Positions 34,157 to 46,189 of a DNA stretch of 64,000 bases are shown here, piece by piece (position 1 is the first letter of the stretch; each line of letters starts with the position of its first letter). Location of the stretch: assembly GCA_034509755.1 (NCBI GenBank), contig CM067546.1, positions 32,076,383-32,140,382 of the forward strand, in the 5' to 3' direction. The DNA comes from Anisodus tanguticus (lineage: Eukaryota; Streptophyta; Magnoliopsida; Solanales; Solanaceae). A program made the translations under genes and the position numbers. A model generated the notes under the pieces. That model did no database searches and was not told where the DNA came from. It saw only the letters and a list, made by a program, of their open reading frames with translations.

Positions 34157-35630
34157 CGATGAGCTGGATATCAAAAAAATAGATGACATTGATAAATTAT
34201 TTGTTGAAAGATGTAACTATGGAGATGCAATTGCAAAGAAATTTCATATTTACACTAGATTACTAGATTTGGAGATGATACGAAGGCATAACAATATATT
34301 TCGTCAATCTTTCCTGGAGCATGGTTTACGGATCTTGCTCATTGTCTCGATCACATCACATTTGTACTTGTTATATCTACTTAATTAGTCATTTGATTTT
34401 AAGATAAATTGATGCGAAATATGACAAGGTAGAAAAGAAAATGTCCAGTATAAATTTTTAAAGAAAAACTTTAAATTTTTTTGATAAAAAGTTTATATGA
34501 TTGAATCTGTCATATTATGACCTCTCAGAAATAGTAAAATTTTAAAAAAAAAAAAACTCTTTTTTCTATTAAATGCATGGGTATGGGGGGAAATGAAGGA
34601 AAGATTGAGAGTGAGAATGAATCCACACCTTTTGAATGAAAGATCTCAACCGACACCGCAAGACTATATTTTTTTTACTTTAAGATTAAGACCTCTTATG
34701 CACATATATTTAACTTTAAATACATATATGAATATTAAGATATTATATTAAAATCTGAATATTAAATAATTAATAATACTTTTCCTATATCTAAATTCAT
34801 AAATTTGTCTTTATTGATATTTAATAAACATAACAATATTCAAATAAATACTAGTTGATCTAATATTGTATCAACGAAATATAAGAAAAATAAATTTATA
34901 TGATGGTTAATGGTCGGTAGTGGTGATAGCTAATTAACGATCGATGGTGGTTGTGGGGTGCTAAATGTTCAGTGATTATTGGTTGTGGTTGTGCATGGTT
35001 AATGGTGGAATGGGTAGTTCTAAGGTAAGGCAAATGAAGCCCTTGTCTTAGTCCCCAAAATTACAAAATACCTCTTGTATTGTTATATATAATATATATT
35101 TATGTAATTATTATTAATAAAAGATTTTAAATTTGATTTTTTTAAAAAATTTGATTAAGGTTATACAATTGAGTGAGTATATAATAATAAATTTTCTCTC
35201 CTATTAAATTAAATAGTATATTTACCTTCTCATCAATTTTTCTTCCTCTATATATACCTTTTTTTTCTTTCATATTTCTTAAGGTTTCACTCCTTAATTT
35301 CAATTTAGTTTTTCGGAGTTCGTTATTTTTTTTTATCATAGTTGATCGATTGACATGCATCAAAAAATAAGTACTTTGTATCTCATTTTTAACTAAAAGA
35401 TTCTCGAGGGGGGGCAGTGCAAGGTTTGAACTTGGTGATAATGGGCTCATCCCTAACCGTTTTTTACTTAAATACCATCATTGTATTTGAAGGAGAGTTT
35501 AAAACTGCCACGTGAGGCTAATCCACACATCACGGGCTACACTTTTACCACTAAATCAAAGTCATGTAAGCTTTCTTTATATCTCATTATTGTATGAATT
35601 TTTTGAAAGAAGTTTAAGTGCCTTTTAATA
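34157..35630. other. Gene-free intergenic DNA
   Basis: AT-rich, with a GGTGGT/GTGATGG-rich patch at 34905-35020 similar in composition to 36200-36420. An unrecognised open stretch lies at 34160-34390 on the plus strand. No gene can be supported. Confidence 0.35.
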
Positions 35631-36160
35631 CTCCCTCCATCCCATTTCAATTGTCGATTTAGCTAAAAAATTATCCCAAATAATTATTATTTTGAGAATT
35701 CTAGACTAAAGTTGATTATTATTTTTAACTATTAAAAAGAATGCATGGTATTGAAGAGAAAACAAGCAATCTACTTTTATTATATAAGAGTAACCTATTA
35801 AACTATCCCTTGTACCCCCTCCGTCTCAAGCTATTTGTCGTTGTTTGTTATATACGCCCCTTAAGAAATATTAATTAGGAGGGGCATTTGATTAACTTTA
35901 CCTTATTTATGTCTAAGTTATAATCTCGCTCTATTAAATATTTACTCTATTTATGTGTCGTCTTCATTAATGACAAAAATTTACTAAGGTTAAAATGAGA
36001 AAAAATAATTAATTGTGTCTTGAACTTCTAAAACGACAAATAATTTGACACAACTATTTTTAGTAACCATGAAAAATAATTTGAGACGGAGGGAATATTT
36101 ATTATTTTATTAATGGGTGTGAAATGAGCTAAAACGACAGTTAAAATAGAACGAATGGAA
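35631..36160. mobile_element. Outer Stowaway-like MITE with TA duplication
   Basis: The left terminus CTCCCTCCATCCCATTTCAA and following 'ttgtcgatttagct' match the right terminus read backwards ('ttccattcgttctattttaactgtcgttttagct'). TA flanks both ends (35629-35630 and 36161-36162). It is interrupted by the MITE at 35815-36095, leaving an original length of about 247 bp. Confidence 0.8.
35815..36095. mobile_element. Inner Stowaway-like MITE with TA duplication
   Basis: The inverted termini are CCCCCTCCGTCTCAAGCTAT and, from the right end, TTCCCTCCGTCTCAAATTAT. TA dinucleotides flank it (35813-35814 and 36096-36097). The same family has left a fragment at 204-341. Confidence 0.85.
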
Positions 36161-36162
36161 TA

Positions 36163-37378
36163 TATTTTGGCTTTAGGCCACAAAGTTTGGCAAGCCGCCG
36201 ACCCCTGAGTAGTGATGGTTATGGATAGTAGCTAATGGTGATGTCGACTTACCGTGATGGTTGATGATTGATGGTGGTAATGATAATTTATAAATGGTAC
36301 GCAGTGGTGATGACAATTGATTGCGGTGAATTAAATGGTGATTCTAGTTATGGTTGAGGATGGTGGTTACTATGGCATGCCGGTGGTGGCTAGTAGAGGT
36401 ACCGGAAGTAGATACAGTAATGGTGAAATGCCTTTTTGTAGAAATTTTTAAATGAATAGCATCTTAATAATATTAAGATTTTATTATAAATCTTAACCAG
36501 TAAAATTTACTTACTAGATTCATTAAGTGATTAAAAACATATATTTAATAATTATGATTTACACCTTTATTAAGGGAAACAAATTAGGCCTAAGCCCTGA
36601 TGATTTAGTAAAAAGTTGAATACATCCACGACCACCTCAAACTTGCTAAAAATATCCATTTAGACAGTTGAACTAAGGCTATGACCTATTAGACATCTAA
36701 TGTAAGTTGAAAATGTACCCATTTAACCCTTCACAAACATCTGTCAAAAAGCAAAATAGCATTAATTTTAAAGTGATGAATGAGACTACTACACATGGCT
36801 TTTTTTCCAGCCGAAATAATAATCACTAAACAAGATTTAAGCATTTTTATAAGTTTCAAATTAAAAAATTTATGGAATTAAATACTTAAAGTACTTTCTG
36901 AGAATTCGATTCTATTCATGATTTTACCAACAACATTAATCAATGTTCTTCAAAATAAAAATATTTTGGTTAGCAAATATCAGTTCTCCTAACACACATT
37001 ATCGTACTAATTTTGAGTTTCGTTTACCAAAACATTTAGATATTTTGAAACAAAATTTGAAAATACTTGAACTACTTGTGGCAACTTATCTATCGGAAGC
37101 TATAAGAAGTTGGCATAACCTATTAAAACATGTGCTTCTTAGACTAGCTCGTGCCTTTTGGATTTTGCACAGATGCAAATGGTGTATTCTGTATTGTAAT
37201 GCAAATAATTTACTTCAATAAAATAAAATAAAAAACGATAGGAAATTTAAAAATCCTTGTAGCTGAGTGGGGCATGCTCTAGTAGCAATTACCTCTACCA
37301 CCAACCAATAAGTTGGAATATTATTTTATATATCCTCTTGGGCTCGGGAAAGAATTAAAAATCAGCACAAAACATCTG
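36163..37378. other. Upstream flank of the P450 gene
   Basis: GGTGATGGT-rich imperfect repeats lie at 36200-36420, followed by AT-rich DNA and a short open frame at 36943-37221 without known domains. The last 300 bp form the proximal promoter region of the CYP87 gene; beyond the TATA box I cannot name specific elements. Confidence 0.4.
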
Positions 37379-37386
37379 TATAAATA
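37379..37386 (+). promoter_or_regulatory. TATA box of the CYP87 gene
   Basis: TATAAATA inside 'ctgtataaataggcc', 70 bp upstream of the ATG at 37456. With a start about 30 bp downstream, this gives a 5' leader of roughly 40 nt. Confidence 0.8.
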
Positions 37387-37455
37387 GGCCACTTTACACT
37401 CTAAATTGGAACACTAAGTTGAGATCCGAAAACACAAAAGGCTTAACTTAGAAAA

Positions 37456-40400
37456 ATGTGGAATATTATTGTATGTGTAGTAGGACTAGTAGTAGTAGGA
37501 GTAACACATTGGGTGTATAGATGGAGAAATCCCAAATGCAAAGGAGTATTGCCTCCTGGCTCTATGGGTCTTCCCCTAATTGGAGAGACTCTTCAATATT
37601 TCTCCAAAGGTCCCTATGAAGGAATTCCACCCTTCATTGCTAAAAGAACCGCAAAGTATGCTTTTCACCATTGAATCTTGTTAATACTAGTGTTTCATGC
37701 ATTGTTTTTATTAAAGTGTGCTGACCATGTGATCTAAAAGCTTAAGCGGTTAGATAGAACATACTTTTAATATTTGATTATATTCTCAACACGCCCCCTC
37801 ACATGCTTCCCTGATTTTTTTTCATGGTCCAAGCACATGAAAATTCTTTTTGATAATCGGTGGCGGTGAGGTTCGATCCCAGGACTTTTGGCCTGCTTTG
37901 ATACCATAATGAAGTGCCATTCTTTTTTTTTTTACTTCAAAATATTTTTATTTAGAATAATATTTTACCACAGGGGGGGAGAAACACAGAATTGAACTGC
38001 ATAAGATCATCACAACAATAGCAATGAAGGCTGGGACCTGGAATCCCATTATATTTCAAATGTTTGACTTCTAATTATTTGAAAGTATAATTAAATATTA
38101 AGTGTATTTTATCTAACAGCTTAAGCTTTTAGATCAAATGGTCACACACTTCAATAGTTTTCACTACTAAAAATTACTATTTTCTCACTGAACATTGTTC
38201 AGTGGTTATTCCTACTGAATGTAGATGGGAAAAACCTAAATAGTGGTGTTTTCACATGAAAAAATTATAAAGTTTATCAGCTTTTCAATGGGAACCAGTT
38301 TCCCACAATGCATTTTAAAAAAAAGCTATTTCGATAGGAATGAGGTGGAAAAATCATGTTTTATAACACAAATTTCGCAATGAATGTCGGTTGGAAAACG
38401 TCTGTTTATAGTAGTGTTTGAACATATCGTACATTATCTTGCTTTATTATAGTTGTAATTAATATTATGAAACTTTTTCAGGTATGGGACGCTATTTAAA
38501 ACGAGTTTAGTCGGGCAGCCTATTGTGATATCGACAGATCCAGAAATTAATTACTACGTGTTCCAACAAGAAGATAAGTTGTTCCAATGCTCATACACAA
38601 AGAGTGCTGTTGAGCTTTCTGGCAAACAAGGCTTGATGGGTAATGGTGGATCGGCCCATAAATATCTTAGGAATTTAGTGCTATCTCTTACAGGCCCAGA
38701 TAAGCTTAAGACTAAGTTGGTGTCCGAAGTTGATATCATAACTCGTGAACACTTGCATAGGTGGACTACCCAAGGTGAAGTTGAAGTCAAAGATGCTTCT
38801 GAAATTGTGAGGATACCTTAACTCATGAACTATTTTATTTTTCTTTTATAATTTTAATACTATTAAATCTCTCTATAACGACATCGTTTATTTGAATTTT
38901 TTACTATAAAGAATGTATAAAATAACATACAAAATATAATTATTAATTATAGAGGATGAATGTTATAGAAAGATCTAACTTTGCTCTTCTTTGTTTTATT
39001 TTTTTTCTATTATTAGATGCTATTCATATTTATCGCGGGAAAGATCCTTGGTATGAATGAACAAGAGGCATTGACTCTAAGAGGACATTACAAAGCCTTT
39101 GTTAAAGGTTTTCTCTCATTTCCTATCAATTTGCCCGGAACAGCTTTTCATTCAGGTTTACAGGTACTTTTTCTTTCTATTTAAGTTCTTACTATTATTG
39201 TTTCATTTTTCTATGTTATTTACTCTTTTAGTACTATTTACTCCAATTTATATATCTTACTTTTCTTTTTAATTTATTTAAAAAAGAATATCACTTTATA
39301 TATTTAGGTTCTCTTTAATTCTAATATTACACATGATATGTTTAAGCTTATAAAATTCAAAAAGTATTTTGATACAATATAGTACAAATCTTTAATTTAA
39401 TTGTCTATTCCTCCAAACTTCTAAAATACTTGTTTTAAAAAGTGTTACTAGTAAGAAGTGTTTTTCGAAAAAGTACTTTTGGAGAGTAACAATTCTTATT
39501 TGGCTGATCAATTTAAAAACACTTTTGTCAATATTAAAGCAGTAATTTATGTTTGACCAAAGTTTCAAGTGTTTCTAACGAAAAACTAGTATTTTTTTTT
39601 AGCTTTTGAAAAACAGTTTCTGCTACTACTTAAAAATACTTATTCTTTTCCTAAACATTTTGATACCAAACACCTCAACTTTCTAAAATAAGTAATTTTA
39701 ACTTCCGAGAAGCTTGGCCAAACAATGCAAAGTGATAGAAAGTGCAAAGATATTTAGCACAGCCTAGGTTAACTTATTTATGTATAATTGTGAAATTAAT
39801 TAATTAACTTTTGCGAGTTTAGGGGCGTAAAAGTGCAATAAAGATGATCAAATATATATTCGAGAAAAGGAGGTCATCCAAGGAGAAAGCAAATGAGCAA
39901 GACTTCATAGATTACCTACTTCAAGAAATAGATAATGAGGAGACATTTATAACTGAAGACACTGCAGTGGATCTAATCTTCTTTGTTATATTTGCTGCCC
40001 ATGAAACCACTTCTTCGACCATGACACTACTCTTTAAATACCTCACTGAGCATCCTGACGTTCTAAGACAACTAAAGGTTTGTGTTCTACAACATAGTGT
40101 TTATTGTATCATATTATCTTTTTTTTAAGGGTTAATATCCTCGATGCTCAACTAAATTATTTTTTGTAATAAAAAAATTACTCAATTTTATCTAAATATT
40201 ATAAAGGTTAATAACTACCTTTTATAACAGATTAGCTTATGTATCACAAAAAGGGCATTTTATATGATATTTTGACGGAGTTGAATGACTTTTGTATTTA
40301 TAGAGAAATGTTTAGTAACTTTTTGTGATACTTAAACAAATTAAAGTTGAGTAATCTTTTTGTTACAAATAATTTTCTTATTACAAAAAAACAGTTTCGT

Positions 40401-41665
40401 AACTTTGATGTAATAGAATAAATGTTAGAATGATAATCCGTGAAATTAATTTCTTTTAATTAGATTACCTTAACTTATTTGATATCATAACACTTGGCAG
40501 GATGAACATGAGAACATTATTAGAAATCGAGAAAATAAGGACGCTCCAATTTCGTGGGCAGAATACAAGTCCATGAACTTCACCCATAAGGTAAGGTTTT
40601 TCTAATCCAATTTACATACATTATTCAGTATATAGCCGGGCCAAAGTTAAGATATTATCTCTACTCATAAAAACGGAATAGCACTTTTCTTGGGCTATTT
40701 ACTTTAAGCTTGAACTTGTCTTATTATTGTTGCTAAACTCAAAATGATTGACAGGTTACAAATGAAACAGTAAGACTCGCCAATATCGCCCCAGGAATTT
40801 TCAGAAAAGTACTAAAGGATGTGGAAATCAAAGGTAAATTTTATTATATCTTGGTCTTTTAATTTATCCATTAATGATAAATTAAAATAATCTCTTCTTT
40901 CAAGAATTTGCATTTATGTTATAGTGACAATTGTTAATTCCTTGCAATCTTGGTAATCTATGGAACAATATCCCCAGAGGGTCCCTCTTTACAAAAGAAT
41001 AAAATATAGGGGAGCTGTTATTGCCAAAATTATAAAATGCTATGAAAATCAATTTCCGTTCTCATTTGCTTCCATTTTTCTTAAAAGTACTAAAGTGAAG
41101 AACAATAATCACAGGATATACTATTCCCGAAGGATGGACAATGGTTGTATGTGCACCATCAGTTCATCTAGATGAAAACAAGTATGAGAACCCCCTTGAG
41201 TTTAATCCATCCCGATGGAAGGTTAGTTAAAGATATGTAAATATAATTAACTATAGTACATTTGTAACATTTTTTTCGTGGTACTCTATACTTTCAAATT
41301 TGTAATATGTTTCAATATAAATTTGAATTCAAAAGGATGAAGAACTACATGGTGCATCCAAAAGGTTCATGGCATTCGGTGGAGGAAACAGAATGTGCGT
41401 TGGAGCTGATCTCTCAAAGATGCAAACATCCATTTTTCTCCACTACTTGATGACAAGTTTTAGGTATGAGGTTAAAATTAATATATTAAAAACATACCAT
41501 GAAAACTTCAATTCATAAGTGTAAAGTCCTAATATTCAATTTCATTTTAAAAATTTCAGGTGGGATGTTGCAAATAAAGGAAACATTATAAGACAGCCCT
41601 ATTTGAACTTCAACGATGGGATACGTATTCGAGTGCATGATAATAACAAAGAGATTATTGCTTGA
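37456..41665 (+). CDS. Cytochrome P450, CYP87 family, nine exons
   Basis: Exons by GT-AG sites: 37456-37655, 38482-38806, 39017-39163, 39823-40077, 40501-40590, 40755-40833, 41115-41221, 41336-41463, 41560-41665. They join in frame to 478 residues and a TGA stop, close to the 472 residues of Arabidopsis CYP87A2. Residues 1-20 are a hydrophobic ER anchor, followed by the hinge PPGSMGLPLIGE. The oxygen-binding I-helix is AAHETT (282-287), the K-helix ExxR is ETVR (343-346), the PERF-like box is FNPSRW (395-400), and the heme loop is FGGGNRMCVG (415-424) with Cys422 as thiolate ligand. CYP87 members oxidise triterpenoids and sterols; the substrate here is unknown. All catalytic motifs are intact and there is no premature stop. 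Subfamily cannot be set by eye. Confidence 0.93.
37710..38156. mobile_element. Foldback element in intron 1 of the CYP87 gene
   Basis: Two arms of about 85 bp (37710-37790 and 38073-38156) are imperfect inverted repeats around the core 'gatctaaaagcttaagc.gttagat'. The interior includes 'ggttcgatcccaggac' and 'tgataccat'. The transcript could fold into a long hairpin. Sequences of this type are common in dicot genomes, and I cannot name a superfamily. Confidence 0.65.
38162..38416. mobile_element. Miniature CACTA element in intron 1
   Basis: It starts CACTACTAAAAATTACT and ends in AAACGTCTGTTTATAGTAGTG, the inverted CACTACTA terminus of the En/Spm group. A 3-bp target duplication TTT flanks it (38159-38161 and 38417-38419). 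At 255 bp it has no coding capacity. It lies five bases from the foldback element. Confidence 0.85.
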
Positions 41666-42914
41666 GTTAAAGGTATGTAACATCAAAACCTTAATTGACT
41701 TCAATCTATGCTTGTATGTACGTGTAGCTTAATTTTATAAAAAAATGTGAACTACATAATTTATTTATTTTTACAGGAATACAGGCCGAGATTGAGTCTA
41801 CAAATCGAGTATATCGACTACTCAAGTTGCAGTGGTGACTCCAAACTTCCTTCCGCGAATGCCTCTGAGTCCTTTTATTTTTTTTATATTGTTTGTGGCT
41901 ACGCCACATCTATCTTTTCATGTACTTTATTAGTTAACAAAACTGTTAAGCCCCGTCAATGTTTATTGACTTTTAATTCATATTTTAAGTCCTACGTTAT
42001 GCATATTATTTGAATTATGTGCTGGCAATGATAAAATGTATGTGATTGATGTTTGTGATGATGTTATACATGGTGGAAGTAATTTGGGAAGGTTTCTTAT
42101 GTATTTGAGTTGAAAAAGGACAGAAAAGCCCAGCCTTCTACTAGGTATAACAATCCTCCAGCCCCTCAATTTTATGCTTCATTAATACTTAAACAAACTC
42201 CTAACACAATAGGTAATGCCTTAATATTGAAATTAGTGAAGATCAAATTGAAGAAGTGGAGATTCACTTTTACATTACCTTATTAGTTGCTCAACACATT
42301 AGCTATATATGAAATACGGTATTCTCACCTTAATGCGGTGTGTTTGTATTATTCTGAAACTTTAGAACATGGTACAAAACTCAGTCTAGACGCCTCCAAA
42401 TGCCTAAACTTGAGTTTTTTCCTCAAACAATCCTCGAATCCAATCTTTCACATCTTATTTACCAGACAAGTCATAAATGATGGTGGAATCGATTAGTCTG
42501 AGCTTTATTCAAGGATTGAATGGCTTAATCCAGAGCGCATAGTGCAACATTTATTATAATGTTAACTGACAAATTGTTTCCAAGAATTAAGAAGCTATAG
42601 CATTGAATGTGTATATTATAGTACCCTTAAAACTTAACTGATGCTCCCATCCCATGTGCAGTTTGAGCATAATAAAAGATCAAGTCTCCATGAATCAGAA
42701 AAAGAGATGTCACCATTTCAAGTATCCTTTGTGCAATGACTTTTCAATGCTCAACATGCAATTTCGTCATGGCACAATTCTGTATCAGGGTGCATACCTT
42801 CTAGAAAGAGTTGGAAGATGAAAATCAGAGCGCGAGGGCGTTTAATTACAAATCTTATAGAAAGTTGATGATATTTTGATGCTCGCGGAATTTTGTCAAC
42901 TGACATGTATATTC
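41666..42914. other. 3' flank of the CYP87 gene
   Basis: The first part is likely the 3' UTR. A GT...AG pair (41672 'gtatgt', acceptor 'ttttacag' ending at 41776) would allow a 3' UTR intron. I see no clear AATAAA signal. The rest up to the LTR at 42915 is AT-rich with no recognisable gene. Confidence 0.45.
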
Positions 42915-43217
42915 TGATAAATAGCACCGATATACACGTGATATACACGGTATATACACTGCCCTGTGTACACCGTGTATATCACGGATAACACGAGCAA
43001 TATAAGGAAATACCGAGACCGTGTATATCACGTTAATATGGATAGTATATTGTTGTACTTACGTAGCATTGTACACTTATCATAATTATAAAATTCTTGT
43101 ACAAATAGAATAGGGTTTTGGGAGTAGAATAGGAATGTGATTTTCCATATTATTGAAATTTTAAATTGTATATATACTCATTCATTAATGAAAATAATCA
43201 AGGGATTATTTCTTTCA
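42915..43217 (+). repeat. 5' LTR of element D (303 bp)
   Basis: It begins TGATAAATAG and ends TTTCTTTCA, immediately followed by the primer-binding site. It contains a perfect 14-bp inverted repeat, GTGATATACACGGT at 42938-42951 and its complement at 42972-42985, plus a third half-copy near 43020. It matches the 3' LTR except that the 3' copy lacks an 11-bp 'cacgtgatata' duplication. Confidence 0.9.
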
Positions 43218-43229
43218 TGGTATCAGAAG
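43218..43229 (+). other. Primer-binding site of element D
   Basis: TGGTATCAGAAG directly follows the LTR. It matches the initiator tRNA-Met site for the first ten bases. Confidence 0.85.
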
Positions 43230-43380
43230 TCTAGGTCTCACATACCTCCTTCTCCAAAAGCTTCCGCTTTTCTCGGCCGACTCAAACTTCTGAGCCCTTC
43301 CTCGGTTTCCGAGCCAGTTTCTACCTCCTCTCTTCCTAAATTTTCTTCCAAATCCCTCAATCACCCTTTGCTCTTTCATT

Positions 43381-44217
43381 ATGTCAACAACAAAGAGCAT
43401 GTTTCATCATGTATTTACTATTTCTAACATCAAGAACAACATCCCTATTGTTCTTGAGATGGAAAACGTCCAATATGCGACGTGGGCAGAATTATTTTAA
43501 ATTCACGCTATCTCACATCAAGTCCTCCATCACATAATTCCTCCCGCTATCCCTTCTCCTGCAGAGGATCCTCAGTTATGGATCACTCTTGATGCTACCG
43601 TTCTTCAATGGATTTACTCCACTATTTCTACCGATCTTTTACAGAAGATCATTGAACCAAACACCACGACTATGGCTACCTGGAATCGATTGCGTGATAT
43701 ATTCCAGGATAACCAACATTCCCGCGTTGTCACCCTTGAGCAAGAATTTTCCCAAGTCAGCATGGACGATTTCCCGAATGTTTCAGCTTATTGTAAACGG
43801 CTCAAGGAATTGGTGGACCAACTCCGTAACGTTGGAGCGCCCGTTACCAATAATTATCTTGTTCTACAAATGGTTGTGGGCCTATCTGAGGCCTATAATG
43901 GCGTAGGGACTCTCTTTCGTCAAAGCAATCCACTTCCACCTTTTTATCAAGCTTGTTCGATGCTCACGTTATAACAAGTCGGTTTGGCCAAAAAGGCAGC
44001 TACCGGCGCTCGTCCCATGGTCATGGTGACTTCATCCAAAATTCGGGCCAAAACCGTACTCACGGTGAAGGCAAAAAATCAAAAAAATAAAGGAAAAAAT
44101 CGCAGTGGAAATCGTAGTGGTTCCTGCAGTGGTGGGGGAGGCCAAAATTGTGGCAGTGGGCCCAAGCACGATGGCAGTAGGCCGCAGGACAAATGGTCCC
44201 AGCCATGGACCCCCTAG
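43381..44217 (+). pseudogene. gag of element D
   Basis: The first Met follows the leader at about 43381, reading FTISNIKNNIPIVLEMENVQYATWAELF. The capsid-like domain continues in the 100-codon frame 43672-43974 (MATWNRLRDIFQDNQHSRVV, NVSAYCKRLKELVDQL). A TAA at 43973 separates the C-terminal basic, Gly/Ser/Arg-rich RNA-binding tail (NRSGNRSGSCSGGGGQNCGSG). I see no CCHC zinc knuckle, so nucleic-acid binding would rely on the basic tail. One early stop also occurs near 43497. Confidence 0.75.
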
Positions 44218-44700
44218 CAGTGGGGCTGGCCCAGTGGCCCAACATCCTCTATTTTCTAGCTTCTCCATTCCCTGGACAGTGGGCCGCCCAGCAGCCCTTC
44301 AGTCCCAATTATTCGCAGCAGTCTAGTGGTTACCGAAATAGTGCTAGGCCTGAACAGCAAGGTGGCCTGCTTGGGCATCGGCCCCTGCAGGCTTTCCATG
44401 CTACGGGCCCCAATCCAATTCCGACACCTACCGATATTGAAGCCGCCATGCATACACTTGGATTGAATCCTCCAAACGCGAATTGGTACATGGACACCGG
44501 CGCCACTTCTAACATAACGTCCGACCAAGGTACTCTCTCAACTTATTCTAATTTGAGTAAAAATCGTGGCATAATTATTGGTGATGGAAACTCAATTCCA
44601 ATTCGTGGTTACGGTCATACAACTTTGTCTCCCCCCCCCCCCCCATCCACCTCTTGTCTTGAACAATGCCCTTCATGCCCCTAACATAATTAAAAATTTG
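44218..44700 (+). pseudogene. Protease of element D, disrupted at a C14 run
   Basis: After a Gln/Pro-rich linker, ANWYMDTGATSNITSDQGTL carries the DTG active site, followed by IIIGDGNSIPIRGYGHTTL. The frame is lost at an uninterrupted run of 14 cytosines (44631-44644), the position where related copies read a Pro-rich 'LPPPHPPL' segment. Slippage at this run explains the frame change between the open pieces 44193-44684 and 44578-45399. Confidence 0.8.
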
Positions 44701-45850
44701 GTTTATGTCCGTGAATTCACCACTGATAATTGGGTTTCGGTTAATTTTGATCCTTTTGGGTTTTCTGTGAAGGATTTCAAGACGGGGATACCTCTAATGA
44801 GATGTGATAGTAGGGGAGATCTTTATCCTGTCACGCCCGCATCCAGTCTCTCGAGTCAAGCCTTGCCATCTACTTTTGTAGCTCTAGCTCCTTCCCTATG
44901 GTATGCACGTTTGGGTCACCCTGGGTCGTCTGTTGTTTCTTCCTTACATAAAAACAATTTTATTTCATGTAAGGGTACGCGTAGTACTCCAATTTGTCAT
45001 TCCTATCCTTTAGAAAAATATGTTAGATTGCCATTTGTAGCCTCTACTTCTAGTACTTTAATGTCATTTGTTATTATTCATAGCGATTTATGGACATCTC
45101 CAGTTTTAAGTTCTGTGGGCCATCGTTATTATATTCTATTTTTGGATGATTATTCTTATTTTTTATGGACCTTTCCATTAGCGAAAAAATCTCAAGTTTT
45201 TTCCACATTTTTAAATTTTCGAGCATTCATCCGTACCCAATTCGAACGGAAAATAAAAAATATTCCTTGTGATAATGGCAAAAAATATGATCATGGGTTA
45301 TTTTGGGAATTTTGTAAAACTAATGGCATAGTTTTTCGTTTCTCGTCCTCATACGTCCTCACAAAATGGGAAAGCCGAATGAAAAATTCATACCAGTAAT
45401 AATATTGTCCGAACTTTAATGGTCCATGCTTCCGTACCCCCTTCCTTTTGGCATCATGCTCTACAAATGACTACCTATCTTCTTAACATACTTCCTAACA
45501 AAGGGTTGGCATATGCGTCTCCTCTTAAAGTCCTATATAATAAAAATCTTTCGTATTCATATCTTAGGGTCTATGGGTGTTTATGCTATCCGCTTTTTCC
45601 GTCAACTACTATTAACAAACTTCAAGCCCGTTCTACCGCTTGGGTATTTTTGGGTTATCCATCTAATCATCGTGGTTACAAATATTTTAATTTACCATCT
45701 AATAAAATCATCATTAGTCGCCATGTTATTTTTTATGAAACTCAATTTCCATTTTCTAAAGTGAGTAGTCACGTGCCTAGTTCGTAACATTTTTTAGATG
45801 ACGAGGTATCCTCGTATATTATCCATCATTTATCGGACTTATCCCGCACC
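44701..45850 (+). pseudogene. Integrase of element D
   Basis: The pre-integrase segment MRCDSRGDLYP and zinc-domain sequence WYARLGHPGSS lie in the open piece 44578-45399, but the Cys pair is eroded (CHSYPL). The core has HSDLWTS, YILFLDDYSYFLW and CDNGKKY. The third catalytic block is broken by a frameshift at about 45370 (TKWESRMKNS in place of NGKAERKIR). The C-terminal part 45419-45787 is open (MVHASVPPSFWHHALQ...SNHRGYKYFNLPSNK). Confidence 0.8.
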
Positions 45851-46189
45851 CAAAATCTGCCAGCGAGCCCACTGCCCGCTGGACCTCCAGGACCGTCGAA
45901 TCTGCCTAGTTCTCCTATCACAGGTCCAGCAACTGGGCTTCATATCCAGCCCAGTTCTGGCTCTGTTTCTGTTTCAGGTCACGGTATCGATTCCAGTGTT
46001 GGGCCACAGGCCCACTGCCTGCTGGCCAGTCCGTCACCCATCCTAATTTTTTCTAAAATCCACCTAATTCTCCCCTGAATCACAGACCATTCACTCATAG
46101 TCAACGAGGTATTTTTAAACCAAAGAGACATTTTAATCTAAATTCTAATGTTCTTAAATCCCCCTACCCCATAACCCAGTGTCTGCGTT

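Noticed and set aside
34160..34390. Open stretch after the 149-bp duplication
   Set aside because: It reads like a possible exon but I recognise no family and no clear splice borders.
37800..37920. Possible copia LTR end with 'tgataccat' as a primer-binding site in intron 1
   Set aside because: The string is near the initiator-Met site in reverse, but it lies between the arms of a foldback element and no LTR boundary or internal domain accompanies it.
40960..41175. 71-codon open frame within the P450 gene
   Set aside because: It spans intron 6 and reads exon 7 in the wrong frame; the splice-based model is continuous without it.
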